A program made the position numbers and the translations under genes. This document shows positions 1 to 5,538 of a DNA stretch of 6,276 nucleotides, piece after piece. Origin of the DNA: Oscillospiraceae bacterium (GTDB taxonomy: Bacteria; Bacillota; Clostridia; Oscillospirales; Acutalibacteraceae); the NCBI GenBank assembly GCA_003505905.1, contig DNXM01000064.1:1-6276 (forward strand), written 5' to 3'. The notes beneath the pieces are model-generated. The model was not told the origin of the DNA, searched no databases, and worked only from the letters and a program-made list of their open reading frames with translations. Position 1 is the first letter of the stretch; the number at the start of each line of letters is the position of its first letter.

Positions 1-101
1 ACCGTTGCGACAAGTGCGGATGGGAACCGGAGGATCCGAAAAACCCGCCGAAGTTCTGCCCTGAATGCGGTGATATCTTCGACGCAAACGATGCAAAATA
101 A
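1..101 (+). CDS. C-terminal end of a zinc-ribbon protein, probably SPFH/band 7 family (partial)
   Basis: Only the last 32 complete codons are in the window (frame 3, stop TAA at 99-101), so the start and main domain lie to the left. The visible peptide begins RCDKCGW and has two CxxC-type pairs (CDKC and CPEC) separated by a Pro/Lys-rich linker, then a short acidic tail ending NDAK. This is a rubredoxin-like zinc ribbon that should bind one structural metal ion. From memory of the families, this wording (CGWEPEDP...PKFCPECGD) is typical of the C-terminus of clostridial SPFH/band 7 proteins of the 'virion core protein-like' type, but the SPFH domain itself cannot be seen, so the family is inferred. 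The hydrolase gene starts 19 bases after the stop on the same strand, so the two are probably co-transcribed. Confidence 0.6.
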   Translation, partial: RCDKCGWEPEDPKNPPKFCPECGDIFDANDAK

Positions 102-120
102 TTTTTGAGGTAATATAATA

Positions 121-753
121 ATGAAAACATTTCTGTTCCAAGGTGACTCAATCACGGATGCCGACCGCTTCCGTGATGAAATCGGTAAAGGCTCCCGTGG
201 TTATGCGACTTTTGTCGAGGGTAAGCTCGGCTGTTTGTATCCGGGTGAAATCGAGTTTTACAACATGGGTGTGAGCGGAAACCGTGTTGTGGATATGTAT
301 GCCCGCATTAAGCGTGACTTTTTGAACATTAAGCCCGATTACGCAACCGTGTTAATCGGTGTCAATGATGTTTGGCACGAGCTGTCCGATACCGATGACC
401 CCAACGGCGTTTCGGACCCGAAGTATTTCCGCATCTACTGTGACTTTATTGCAGAGATATTGGAAGAGCTGCCCGATTGCAAAATTATGATTTTGGAGCC
501 GTTCGTTCTCTGCGGTTCGGGTACGCAGGCTTATTACGATGTTTTCCGTTCCGAAGTGGAAAAGCGTGCGGCAAGCGCAAAACGGGTTGCCGAAAAGTTC
601 AACCTTCCTTTCATTCCGCTTCAGGCAAAATTTGATGAGCTGACCAAGCTTGCGCCATCGTCTTTTTGGCTGGCAGACGGCGTTCATCCCACGGCGGCAG
701 GCCACGAAATGATTGCCAATGCCGTTGTTGAAAGATTCAACGAAATTCGCTGA
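121..753 (+). CDS. SGNH/GDSL-family hydrolase (esterase or deacetylase), cytoplasmic
   Basis: A 210-residue SGNH hydrolase with all catalytic blocks: block I GDS with nucleophile Ser10, block II Gly53 in the segment GVSGN, block III GVND with Asn82, and block V DGVHP with Asp186 and His189. Ser-Asp-His form the triad and Gly53/Asn82 the oxyanion hole. The length is normal for a single-domain member of the acetylesterase-like branch (acetylxylan or rhamnogalacturonan acetylesterase relatives), which removes acyl groups from carbohydrates. The true substrate cannot be read from the sequence. There is no signal peptide or membrane segment, so it should act in the cytoplasm. ATG 121 is preceded by a TGAGG Shine-Dalgarno at 106-110. 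It lies 19 bases after the zinc-ribbon gene and is followed by a strong terminator, so it is probably the last gene of that operon. The fold is near certain; the substrate is unknown. Confidence 0.92.
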   Translation: MKTFLFQGDSITDADRFRDEIGKGSRGYATFVEGKLGCLYPGEIEFYNMGVSGNRVVDMYARIKRDFLNIKPDYATVLIGVNDVWHELSDTDDPNGVSDPKYFRIYCDFIAEILEELPDCKIMILEPFVLCGSGTQAYYDVFRSEVEKRAASAKRVAEKFNLPFIPLQAKFDELTKLAPSSFWLADGVHPTAAGHEMIANAVVERFNEIR

Positions 754-766
754 TTGAATGACAGAG

Positions 767-810
767 AAACACCCATTGCTCCGTGCTGAACGGTTCAATG
801 GGTGTTTTGT
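767..810 (+). terminator. Strong intrinsic terminator between convergent genes
   Basis: A perfect 12-bp stem (767-778 AAACACCCATTG with 796-807 CAATGGGTGTTT) is capped by a second short helix (CCGT 781-784 with ACGG 790-793). It is followed by a T-rich run (TTTTGTTTGCTGTTTT, 805-820). It begins 13 bases after the hydrolase stop. The A-rich 5' side gives a poorer T-tract on the minus strand, so it probably ends the hydrolase transcript efficiently and the convergent PspC transcript less well. Confidence 0.88.
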
Positions 811-827
811 TTGCTGTTTTGTTCGGT

Positions 828-1046
828 TTACAAAACCTCGGGGTCATCGGGCGTTCCCTTGGGCTTCGGCTCATCGGGGATGATGACGGCGCAGATGATA
901 TACGCCAAAAGTCCGCTTCCGCCCAAGAAAAAGAAGATGGCCCAAAGCAGGCGAACCAAGGTGGAATCAATGTTGAAATATTCGGCAATACCGCCGCATA
1001 CGCCTGCTAATTTTCTGTCCGACTCGCTCTTATAAAGCTTTTTCAT
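828..1046 (-). CDS. Small PspC-domain membrane protein
   Basis: A 72-residue protein that is essentially one PspC domain. It opens MKKLYKSESDRKLAGVCGGI, the family signature with the CGGIAEYF core, followed by IDSTLVRLLW. A hydrophobic membrane segment follows (about residues 33-57, rich in Phe, Leu, Gly and Ile), then a short Pro/Lys/Asp-rich tail. PspC proteins are known as inner-membrane partners in the phage-shock/envelope-stress response. Stand-alone short forms like this are common in Firmicutes, and their specific role is mostly unproven. The start is taken at the ATG complementary to 1044-1046, because the AAGGAGG site lies 7 bases before it; an in-frame ATG two codons earlier is only one base from that site. 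No pspA or pspB neighbour is visible. A promoter lies just upstream. It faces the hydrolase gene across a shared terminator. Confidence 0.9.
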   Translation of the reverse strand: MKKLYKSESDRKLAGVCGGIAEYFNIDSTLVRLLWAIFFFLGGSGLLAYIICAVIIPDEPKPKGTPDDPEVL

Positions 1047-1053
1047 TTTCATT

Positions 1054-1060
1054 CCTCCTT
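1054..1060 (-). promoter_or_regulatory. Ribosome binding site that decides the PspC start
   Basis: On the minus strand this reads AAGGAGG, a perfect anti-16S match. It is 7 bases from the ATG at 1046-1044 but only 1 base from the in-frame ATG at 1052-1050, so the downstream ATG is favoured. Confidence 0.85.
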
Positions 1061-1087
1061 CATGGTGTCGGATTTTGCTCTCTCCTC

Positions 1088-1116
1088 ATTTTAGTGTGTG
1101 CAAAATCAATTTGCAA
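1088..1116 (-). promoter_or_regulatory. Sigma-A type promoter for the PspC gene
   Basis: On the minus strand TTGCAA (-35, 1116-1111) is followed by exactly 17 bases and TAAAAT (-10, 1093-1088). Transcription would begin near 1081, leaving a leader of about 35 bases before the start at 1046. This lets the PspC gene be transcribed independently of mnmE upstream. It is a sequence match only. Confidence 0.6.
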
Positions 1117-1131
1117 GGCAAAAATGCAAAT
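1109..1131. repeat. Inverted repeat over the -35 region of the PspC promoter
   Basis: ATTTGCA (1109-1115) and TGCAAAT (1125-1131) form a perfect 7-bp inverted repeat with a 9-base spacer. One arm covers most of the -35 hexamer, which would suit an operator for a dimeric regulator. No regulator is identified, and AT-rich repeats of this length can arise by chance. Confidence 0.45.
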
Positions 1132-1133
1132 GT

Positions 1134-1151
1134 AGTGAATTTATTATCACT
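1134..1151 (-). terminator. Weak hairpin after mnmE, possible terminator
   Basis: AGTGA (1134-1138) and TCACT (1147-1151) can form a 5-bp stem 15 bases beyond the mnmE stop. On the minus strand it is followed by a T-rich but interrupted stretch (TTTGCATTTTT). The stem is short and AT-rich, so read-through from mnmE into the PspC gene is likely. Listed as a candidate only. Confidence 0.25.
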
Positions 1152-1165
1152 CTGTAAGAAATCTG

Positions 1166-2533
1166 TTATTTTCCGACACAAAAGCGAGAGAAAATCTCGT
1201 TTACGACCGCTTCGCCGGCTCGTTCGCCCGTCAATGAAAGCAGAGCATCAACCGCCGAATCGGTACTGACATTGACCGCATCCAGGGTCATGCCGCCTTT
1301 CAGTGCGTCCATCGCTTCTTTCACGCACAGCAGTGCCTGCTCGCATCCGGCACGCTGACGCTCGTTGGCAAGCATGGCGGCGGAGGTGTCAACGCTGTCC
1401 GAGCCGAGAACGGTAAGCACTGCTTGACTCAAAGCCTGTATACCGTCGGAATTTTTGGCGCAAATCGGAATCATCCGAAAGAAATCACGCAAGTCGGCGG
1501 TGTCGAGCTGCTGCGGTAAGTCGCTTTTGTTGATGAGTGCAATCGCTTTTTTGTTTTTGCATCGGGCGATTACCTGCCGGTCTTCTTCGCTCAACGGCTG
1601 TGAGCCGTCAAAGACCGCCAAAACCAATTCGGCTCGTTCTATGCGACCCAGCGCAAATTCAACACCGATTTTTTCCGCTTCGTTGTCTGTCGCCCGAATA
1701 CCGGCGGTGTCGGCTAAACGGAGCACCATTTCGCCCAAGCGTATGGTGTCCTCCACCACATCTCTTGTGGTTCCTGCGGCGGCGGTGACAATTGAACGGT
1801 CAAAGCCGCTCAAACAGTTCATCAGCGTGGATTTGCCGACATTCGGCTTGCCTGCAATGACGGTGTCAACACCTTGCGTCAAGGCTCGACCGCCCTCGTA
1901 GTTTTTCAAGAGAGCTTCCAAAGAATCGGCAACTTGCCGATAGTCGCTCAATAGACGCTCTTGTGACAGCTCTTCGATTTCATCATCGGGGTAATCGACC
2001 CACGCCGCCATGTATGCTGAATCGGTAATCAGAATCTGTGCTGCTTCCCGTAGCTTTCGGCTCAACGCACCCTCTAATGCGGTCAAAGCAGCGGCGGCTC
2101 CCTGTTCCCCTTGGGCGGAGATTAAGTTCATCACCGCTTCCGCTTCGGTCAAGTCCAATTTGCCGTTAAGAAATGCCCTTTTTGTGAATTCACCGGGTGC
2201 GGCAGGGGAAGCACCTGCCCGTATGGCGGCACGCAGGGCACGGTTGACCAAATAAATTCCGCCGTGACAGGAGATTTCCGCAACGTCTTCGCCCGTGTAG
2301 CTGTGCGGCGCACGGAAGATTAACAAAACCGCTTCATCAATCGGAGTATCGCCGTCATAGACCTTGCCGAATGCGGCGGTGTAGCCTTTCATTTCGGACA
2401 CGCTTTTTCCGCTGCTTGGACGAAAAACGGTTTGGGCAATCCGAACGGCATCGGGCCCCGAAATGCGAATAACGCCGATGCCACCGGCGGCAACCGGCGT
2501 GGAAACAGCGGCAATCGTCGAAGTTTGATTCAT
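1166..2533 (-). CDS. mnmE: tRNA uridine-5-carboxymethylaminomethyl modification GTPase MnmE
   Basis: A complete 455-residue MnmE (TrmE). With MnmG it installs the carboxymethylaminomethyl group at C5 of wobble U34 in tRNAs reading split-box codons, using methylene-tetrahydrofolate and GTP. The N-terminal folate-binding/dimerisation domain (about 1-118) opens TIAAVSTPVAAGGIGVIRISG. A helical domain surrounds the Ras-like G domain (about 220-378), with P-loop GKPNVGKS 228-235, G2 GTTRD 254-258, G3 DTAG 275-278, G4 NKSD 335-338 and G5-like CAK 358-360. Glu287 sits 12 residues after the DTAG Asp, the position of the catalytic Glu282 of E. coli. The C-terminus FCVGK carries the conserved Cys (452). 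Length and motifs indicate a working enzyme. The ATG at 2533 has only a weak purine-rich RBS, but homology supports it. It has its own promoter; mnmG, its usual neighbour in many Firmicutes, is not next to it here. Confidence 0.98.
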   Translation of the reverse strand: MNQTSTIAAVSTPVAAGGIGVIRISGPDAVRIAQTVFRPSSGKSVSEMKGYTAAFGKVYDGDTPIDEAVLLIFRAPHSYTGEDVAEISCHGGIYLVNRALRAAIRAGASPAAPGEFTKRAFLNGKLDLTEAEAVMNLISAQGEQGAAAALTALEGALSRKLREAAQILITDSAYMAAWVDYPDDEIEELSQERLLSDYRQVADSLEALLKNYEGGRALTQGVDTVIAGKPNVGKSTLMNCLSGFDRSIVTAAAGTTRDVVEDTIRLGEMVLRLADTAGIRATDNEAEKIGVEFALGRIERAELVLAVFDGSQPLSEEDRQVIARCKNKKAIALINKSDLPQQLDTADLRDFFRMIPICAKNSDGIQALSQAVLTVLGSDSVDTSAAMLANERQRAGCEQALLCVKEAMDALKGGMTLDAVNVSTDSAVDALLSLTGERAGEAVVNEIFSRFCVGK

Positions 2534-2566
2534 AGGTGTTCGCTCTTTTCCGTAGAAGATAAACAG

Positions 2567-2594
2567 ATTATAACAAATTGCGCCTGTTTTTCAA
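2567..2594 (-). promoter_or_regulatory. Extended -10 promoter for mnmE
   Basis: On the minus strand TTGAAA (-35, 2594-2589), a 16-base spacer and a perfect TATAAT (-10, 2572-2567) preceded by TGT, an extended -10 element. The predicted transcription start is near 2560, giving a leader of about 27 bases. It is the best promoter match in the window and fits constitutive expression of a housekeeping gene. Confidence 0.78.
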
Positions 2595-2660
2595 GTGTTT
2601 TCGTGTGAGATTACAAATCAACGGTTACATTTTTCCAAAAGTGTAGACATTGAGTTGTTT

Positions 2661-2690
2661 TTGTGATAAACTGTTTACTCGTGGTATTAT
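2661..2690 (+). promoter_or_regulatory. Candidate promoter for the radical SAM gene
   Basis: TTGTGA (2661-2666), an 18-base spacer and TATTAT (2685-2690) would start transcription near 2697 and give a leader of about 30 bases. A poorer alternative is TAGACA (2644-2649), 17 bases, TAAACT (2667-2672). A promoter must lie in this region, because the preceding gene diverges, but the exact site is uncertain. Confidence 0.4.
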
Positions 2691-2701
2691 TGGTAATAAT
2701 A
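2685..2701. repeat. Perfect inverted repeat overlapping the radical SAM promoter
   Basis: TATTATT (2685-2691), GGT spacer, AATAATA (2695-2701): a perfect 7-bp palindrome with a 3-base centre. It covers the candidate -10 and predicted start site of the radical SAM gene, about 27 bases before its ATG. The position suits a repressor operator. It consists wholly of A and T, so the call is tentative. Confidence 0.4.
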
Positions 2702-2727
2702 GTGGCAAAAGAAGAAAGGGTTTTGAA

Positions 2728-4152
2728 ATGACTCTCAAAGAAAAAGCAACCCGTGCGGCTGCAGCAGCTGCATTGGATCAATCGGTGAAATACATCAAAA
2801 AAAATCCGCAGGATAACCTTGTTCATTTGGTCGACAAGGTTGAAGCTTTTGCCGGAAAAATATTTCCGCAAAAGAACTTCGACAAATTCCGTGAGGGTGC
2901 GGCAGACCCCGAAAATGTGTATACCCGTCTTGTTCTGCGTGCGATTCGTGATTTGGACGAAAATGTGTTTCGCAACATGGTGCTTGCGCTTGGCTTGGGC
3001 GTCGCTCTCGGCACAAAAAAAGTGCGTGAGAACCGTGAAAAGTATCATTGCAACATTCCTTTTCTTACGCTCATGGATCCCACAAGTGCCTGCAATCTCA
3101 AGTGCAAGGGCTGTTGGGCGGCGGAATACGGTCATACGCTCCGCTTGAGCTACGATGAAATGAATGATGTGGTCAATCAGGGTCGTGATTTGGGCACACA
3201 TATCTATATGTTCACCGGCGGCGAACCGTTGATTTGCAAGGGTGATATCATTCGCCTTTGCGAAGAGCATCCCGAATGTGCTTTTTTGGCTTACACGAAC
3301 GCAACCCTTGTGGATCAGGCGTTTTGCGATGAAATGAAGCGTGTGGGCAACTTGGCTTTGGCGGTGAGCATTGAGGGCGATGAGGCAAGCAACGACTACC
3401 GTCGAGGCGAGGGTAGTTACCGCAAAACGCTCGAATCGATGGAACTGCTCAAAAAGAACGGCTGTATGTTCGGTATTTCCGTTTGCTACACATCGAAGAA
3501 CATCGACAGTGTTACATCGGATGAATTCATTGACCAAATGATTGATGCAGGCGTTCTCTTTGCCTTTTATTTCAACTATATGCCCTTGGGCAAGGACGCT
3601 TTGCCCGAGCTGATTCCCCAACCCGAACAGCGCAAATATATGTACCGCTGGATAAAGTCCGTCCGCAACCAAAAAACAGGCAAATCGCTGTTTGTTATGG
3701 ATTTCCAAGATGACGGTGAATATGTCGGCGGATGTATTGCAGGCGGTCGTAACTATTTCCATATCAATTCCGCGGGCGATATCGAGCCTTGCGTGTTCAT
3801 TCATTATTCCGATTCCAACATCCGCACGCATACGCTTCTGGAGGCGCTCAAACGCCCGCTGTTCATGGAATATTACCACAATCAGCCGTTTAACGACAAT
3901 CATTTGCGCCCCTGCCCGATGCTCGAAAACCCGGACTGTCTGTGCCGTATGATTGAAAAGACCGGTGCAAAATCCACCGATTTGCTCGAACGGGAATCCG
4001 CCGAAGAGCTTTGCGCAAAGTGCCGTGATTTTGCCGCCAAGTGGCAGCCTGTTGCGGACGAATTGTGGAACTCAACGCCGCACCGTGATACGAAAACCTA
4101 CTATTACCGTGACACGGACGAGGGAAAAGCGGAAAAAGACGCAAAGAAATAA
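2728..4152 (+). CDS. Radical SAM protein with C-terminal Cys-rich (SPASM-like) region, function unknown
   Basis: A 474-residue radical SAM enzyme. Cys122, Cys126 and Cys129 (CNLKCKGC) bind the 4Fe-4S cluster that cleaves S-adenosylmethionine, and GGEP (164-167) binds the SAM amino group. The C-terminal part has further cysteines (336, 355, 396, 404, 406, 429, 432) around GCIAGG, GDIEPCVF and RPCPML, resembling a SPASM/twitch region with auxiliary clusters. About 110 residues precede the core: a Lys/Ala-rich helix, a segment with KKNPQDNL, and a hydrophobic stretch near 80-95. I recognise a widespread clostridial family of this architecture but no proven function. A role in lipid or other small-molecule chemistry is possible; RiPP maturation is less likely because no precursor peptide is nearby. 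The start is ATG 2728, with AAAGGG (2715-2720) 7 bases upstream; an upstream in-frame ATG at 2650 lacks an RBS and precedes the promoter. The gene is monocistronic by layout. Confidence 0.93.
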   Translation: MTLKEKATRAAAAAALDQSVKYIKKNPQDNLVHLVDKVEAFAGKIFPQKNFDKFREGAADPENVYTRLVLRAIRDLDENVFRNMVLALGLGVALGTKKVRENREKYHCNIPFLTLMDPTSACNLKCKGCWAAEYGHTLRLSYDEMNDVVNQGRDLGTHIYMFTGGEPLICKGDIIRLCEEHPECAFLAYTNATLVDQAFCDEMKRVGNLALAVSIEGDEASNDYRRGEGSYRKTLESMELLKKNGCMFGISVCYTSKNIDSVTSDEFIDQMIDAGVLFAFYFNYMPLGKDALPELIPQPEQRKYMYRWIKSVRNQKTGKSLFVMDFQDDGEYVGGCIAGGRNYFHINSAGDIEPCVFIHYSDSNIRTHTLLEALKRPLFMEYYHNQPFNDNHLRPCPMLENPDCLCRMIEKTGAKSTDLLERESAEELCAKCRDFAAKWQPVADELWNSTPHRDTKTYYYRDTDEGKAEKDAKK

Positions 4153-4160
4153 GACGAATT

Positions 4161-4182
4161 CAAGCAAAAGGCTTGCATTTTT
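4161..4182 (+). terminator. Short hairpin with T-run after the radical SAM gene
   Basis: CAAGC (4161-4165), AAAAG loop, GCTTG (4171-4175), then CA and five T (4178-4182), 8 bases after the stop. The stem is only 5 bp, so it would be a weak terminator. Its 3' arm and T-run overlap the candidate pheS promoter. Confidence 0.4.
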
Positions 4183-4210
4183 GACGCTCATTTGTTATAG
4201 TATGGATAAT
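4173..4210 (+). promoter_or_regulatory. Promoter region for the T-box leader and pheST
   Basis: Two overlapping sigma-A matches are present. One is TTGCAT (4173-4178), 17 bases, TGT-TATAGT (-10 at 4196-4201, with an extended -10 TG). The other is TTGACG (4181-4186), 18 bases, GATAAT (4205-4210). Predicted starts near 4208 or 4217 both lie just before the first base of T-box Stem I (4229), which supports the region. Which one is used cannot be decided from sequence. Confidence 0.6.
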
Positions 4211-4228
4211 TGAATACCACAATTAAAC

Positions 4229-4475
4229 GCTGTGAAAAAGTTAAGTAAGCGTTCGACATTGAGGCAGAACAGAGAATTGCGCCGTTGGCTGGAAGCGCAA
4301 CTGTCGGTCGAAGCAGCTGAATTTCCCTTTGGAGCGGTGCAACGGAATGAAAAGTAGGTTGCAACGGAATGCCACCGTTATCGGGCAGCGGAGTGCCAGC
4401 TCTTCCCACAGGTGGTTATCATACGAAAGGTAAGTCTTTCGTCCTGTTTTTTCGGGATGAAAGGCTTTTTTGTTT
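4229..4475 (+). promoter_or_regulatory. Phenylalanine-specific T-box riboswitch (tRNA-Phe sensing leader of pheST)
   Basis: All T-box parts can be read in order. Stem I base GCT/AGC (4229-4231, 4333-4335) and AAAG/CTTT (4237-4240, 4327-4330); loop E AGTA (4244-4247) opposite GAA (4319-4321); upper helix TTCGAC/GTCGAA (4252-4257, 4307-4312); AG box AGAGA (4271-4275); distal helix TTGCGC/GCGCAA (4277-4282, 4295-4300); GNUG box GCTG (4288-4291). The specifier directly after GAA is TTT (4322-4324) or TTC (4323-4325), both Phe. Stem II is TGCAAC/GTTGCA (4338-4343, 4358-4363); IIA is ACGG (4364-4367) with the F box CCGTTA (4375-4380); Stem III is GGCA/TGCC (4384-4387, 4394-4397). Antiterminator: A1 ACAGG/CCTGT (4408-4412, 4443-4447), A2 ACGAAAG/CTTTCGT (4423-4429, 4436-4442), with a bulge starting TGGT (4413-4416) that pairs with ACCA of uncharged tRNA. 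It excludes the terminator at 4432-4475. Uncharged tRNA-Phe should therefore turn pheST on. Confidence 0.95.
4432..4475 (+). terminator. Regulated terminator of the pheST T-box
   Basis: A 15-bp stem pairs 4432-4446 with 4453-4467 through a TTTTTT loop; three of the pairs are G-U. It is followed by a T-run (4466-4475, one G). Bases 4436-4447 are shared with the antiterminator, so the two folds exclude each other. Formation when tRNA-Phe is charged would stop transcription 28 bases before pheS. Confidence 0.92.
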
Positions 4476-4486
4476 GTTCAAATAAG

Positions 4487-4492
4487 AAAGGA
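4487..4492 (+). promoter_or_regulatory. Ribosome binding site of pheS (supports a TTG start)
   Basis: AAAGGA lies 10 bases before TTG 4503. An in-frame stop at 4494-4496 rules out any upstream start, and no ATG or GTG is available near the N-terminus, so TTG is the start. Confidence 0.7.
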
Positions 4493-4502
4493 TTGATTTG
4501 AT

Positions 4503-5522
4503 TTGAAAGAACAACTCCAAGCGATTGCAAAAGCAGCGCAGGACGCCATCAACGCATCCAATGTGCCTGCCGAGTTGGAAGCATTGCGTGTTCGTTATCT
4601 CGGCAAAAAAGGCGAATTGACCGCCATTCTCAAGCAAATGGGTAAGCTTTCGGCCGAAGAAAGACCGATTGTCGGTCAGCTTGCCAACGAGGTCAGACAG
4701 AATATCGAAACCATAATTGAAGAAAAGGCGAAGCAGATGAAGGCCGCCGAGCAGAAAGCCCGTTTGGCAGCCGAAACCTTGGATGTCACGATGCCCGGAA
4801 AAATGCCGAGCCTCGGTCACAAGCATCCGCTGTCCATTGTTTTGGATGAGGTGAAGGATATCTTCCTCGGCATGGGCTTCGACATTGCAACGGGTCCCGA
4901 AGTGGAGTGGGATTACTACAACTTCGAAGCGTTGAACATACCGAAGGAGCATCCCGCAAGAGATACGCAGGATACCTTCTATATCACGGAAAATATGCTT
5001 CTCCGCACGCAGACCTCTCCCGTTCAGATTCGTGTTATGGAAAACAAACAGCCGCCCATTCGCATCATTGCGCCCGGTGCCGTTTACCGTTCCGATGCGG
5101 TCGATGCCACGCACTCTCCGTTCTTCCATCAGATTGAAGGTCTTGTTGTCGATAAGGGCATCACCATGGCGGATTTGAAGGGAAATTTGTTTGATTTTGC
5201 CAAGCGTCTTTACGGCAATGATACCAAAATTCGCTTGCGTCCGCACCATTTCCCGTTTACCGAGCCTTCCTGCGAAATTGATGTTACCTGCTTCCGCTGC
5301 GGCGGCAAGGGCTGTCCGTTCTGCAAGGGTGAGGGCTTTGTTGAAATCCTCGGTGCAGGCATGGTTCATCCGCAGGTTCTCAAAAACGGCGGTATCGACC
5401 CTGAAGTGTACAGCGGTTATGCGTTCGGTGTCGGCTTGGAGCGATTGACTTTGTTCCGCTTCAACATTGACGATATGCGCCTGCTCTTTGAAAACGATAT
5501 GCGTTTTCTCGGTCAGTTTTAA
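4503..5522 (+). CDS. pheS: Phenylalanyl-tRNA synthetase alpha subunit
   Basis: A 339-residue class II synthetase subunit, full length for bacterial PheS. With PheT it forms the alpha2-beta2 enzyme that charges tRNA-Phe. Residues 1-90 are the helical coiled-coil arm that contacts tRNA. The catalytic core follows: [10 protein letters not shown] (108-117), [11 protein letters not shown] (150-160), TSPVQIR (171-177), motif 2 around VYRSD and [10 protein letters not shown] (194-213), and motif 3 FGVGLERL (308-315). Ala307 occupies the Phe-pocket position equivalent to E. coli Ala294. Four cysteines (263, 266, 271, 274; CFRC, GC, FC) form a zinc-knuckle-like insertion before FVEILG, a pattern found in many Firmicute PheS proteins. 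Translation begins at TTG 4503 with AAAGGA upstream. The gene sits 27 bases after the T-box terminator and is followed by pheT after 16 bases. Confidence 0.98.
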   Translation: MKEQLQAIAKAAQDAINASNVPAELEALRVRYLGKKGELTAILKQMGKLSAEERPIVGQLANEVRQNIETIIEEKAKQMKAAEQKARLAAETLDVTMPGKMPSLGHKHPLSIVLDEVKDIFLGMGFDIATGPEVEWDYYNFEALNIPKEHPARDTQDTFYITENMLLRTQTSPVQIRVMENKQPPIRIIAPGAVYRSDAVDATHSPFFHQIEGLVVDKGITMADLKGNLFDFAKRLYGNDTKIRLRPHHFPFTEPSCEIDVTCFRCGGKGCPFCKGEGFVEILGAGMVHPQVLKNGGIDPEVYSGYAFGVGLERLTLFRFNIDDMRLLFENDMRFLGQF

Positions 5523-5538
5523 GGGAGGAGAATGAGAA

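Noticed and set aside
754..827. Possible small RNA between the convergent genes
   Set aside because: The only structure is the terminator hairpin, which explains the pairing and T-run; no promoter is seen inside the gap.
1044..1052. Upstream ATG (complement of 1050-1052) as start of the PspC protein
   Set aside because: It is only one base from the AAGGAGG site, too close for initiation; the next in-frame ATG at 1046 has the normal 7-base spacing.
2650..2727. N-terminal extension of the radical SAM protein from ATG 2650
   Set aside because: It has no Shine-Dalgarno sequence, lies upstream of the predicted transcription start and would translate the AT-rich palindrome. ATG 2728 has a well-placed AAAGGG.
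3044..3118. Radical SAM gene as part of a RiPP (peptide-modification) cluster
   Set aside because: There is no short precursor-peptide gene, RiPP recognition domain, peptidase or transporter on either side in the window; the neighbours are mnmE and pheST.
2611..3903. 430-codon open frame antisense to the radical SAM gene
   Set aside because: It lies almost wholly opposite a clearly conserved gene, its peptide matches no family I know and is rich in His, Phe, Cys and Ile as expected from reverse-complemented codons, and no ribosome binding site is evident. It would also run through the divergent promoter region.
4188..4409. 73-codon minus-strand frame in the pheS leader
   Set aside because: The bases are fully explained as a structured T-box RNA on the plus strand, and the peptide has no recognisable feature.
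4419..5369. 316-codon open frame antisense to pheS
   Set aside because: It mirrors pheS codons, has no recognisable domain and would overlap the T-box terminator. A shadow frame.
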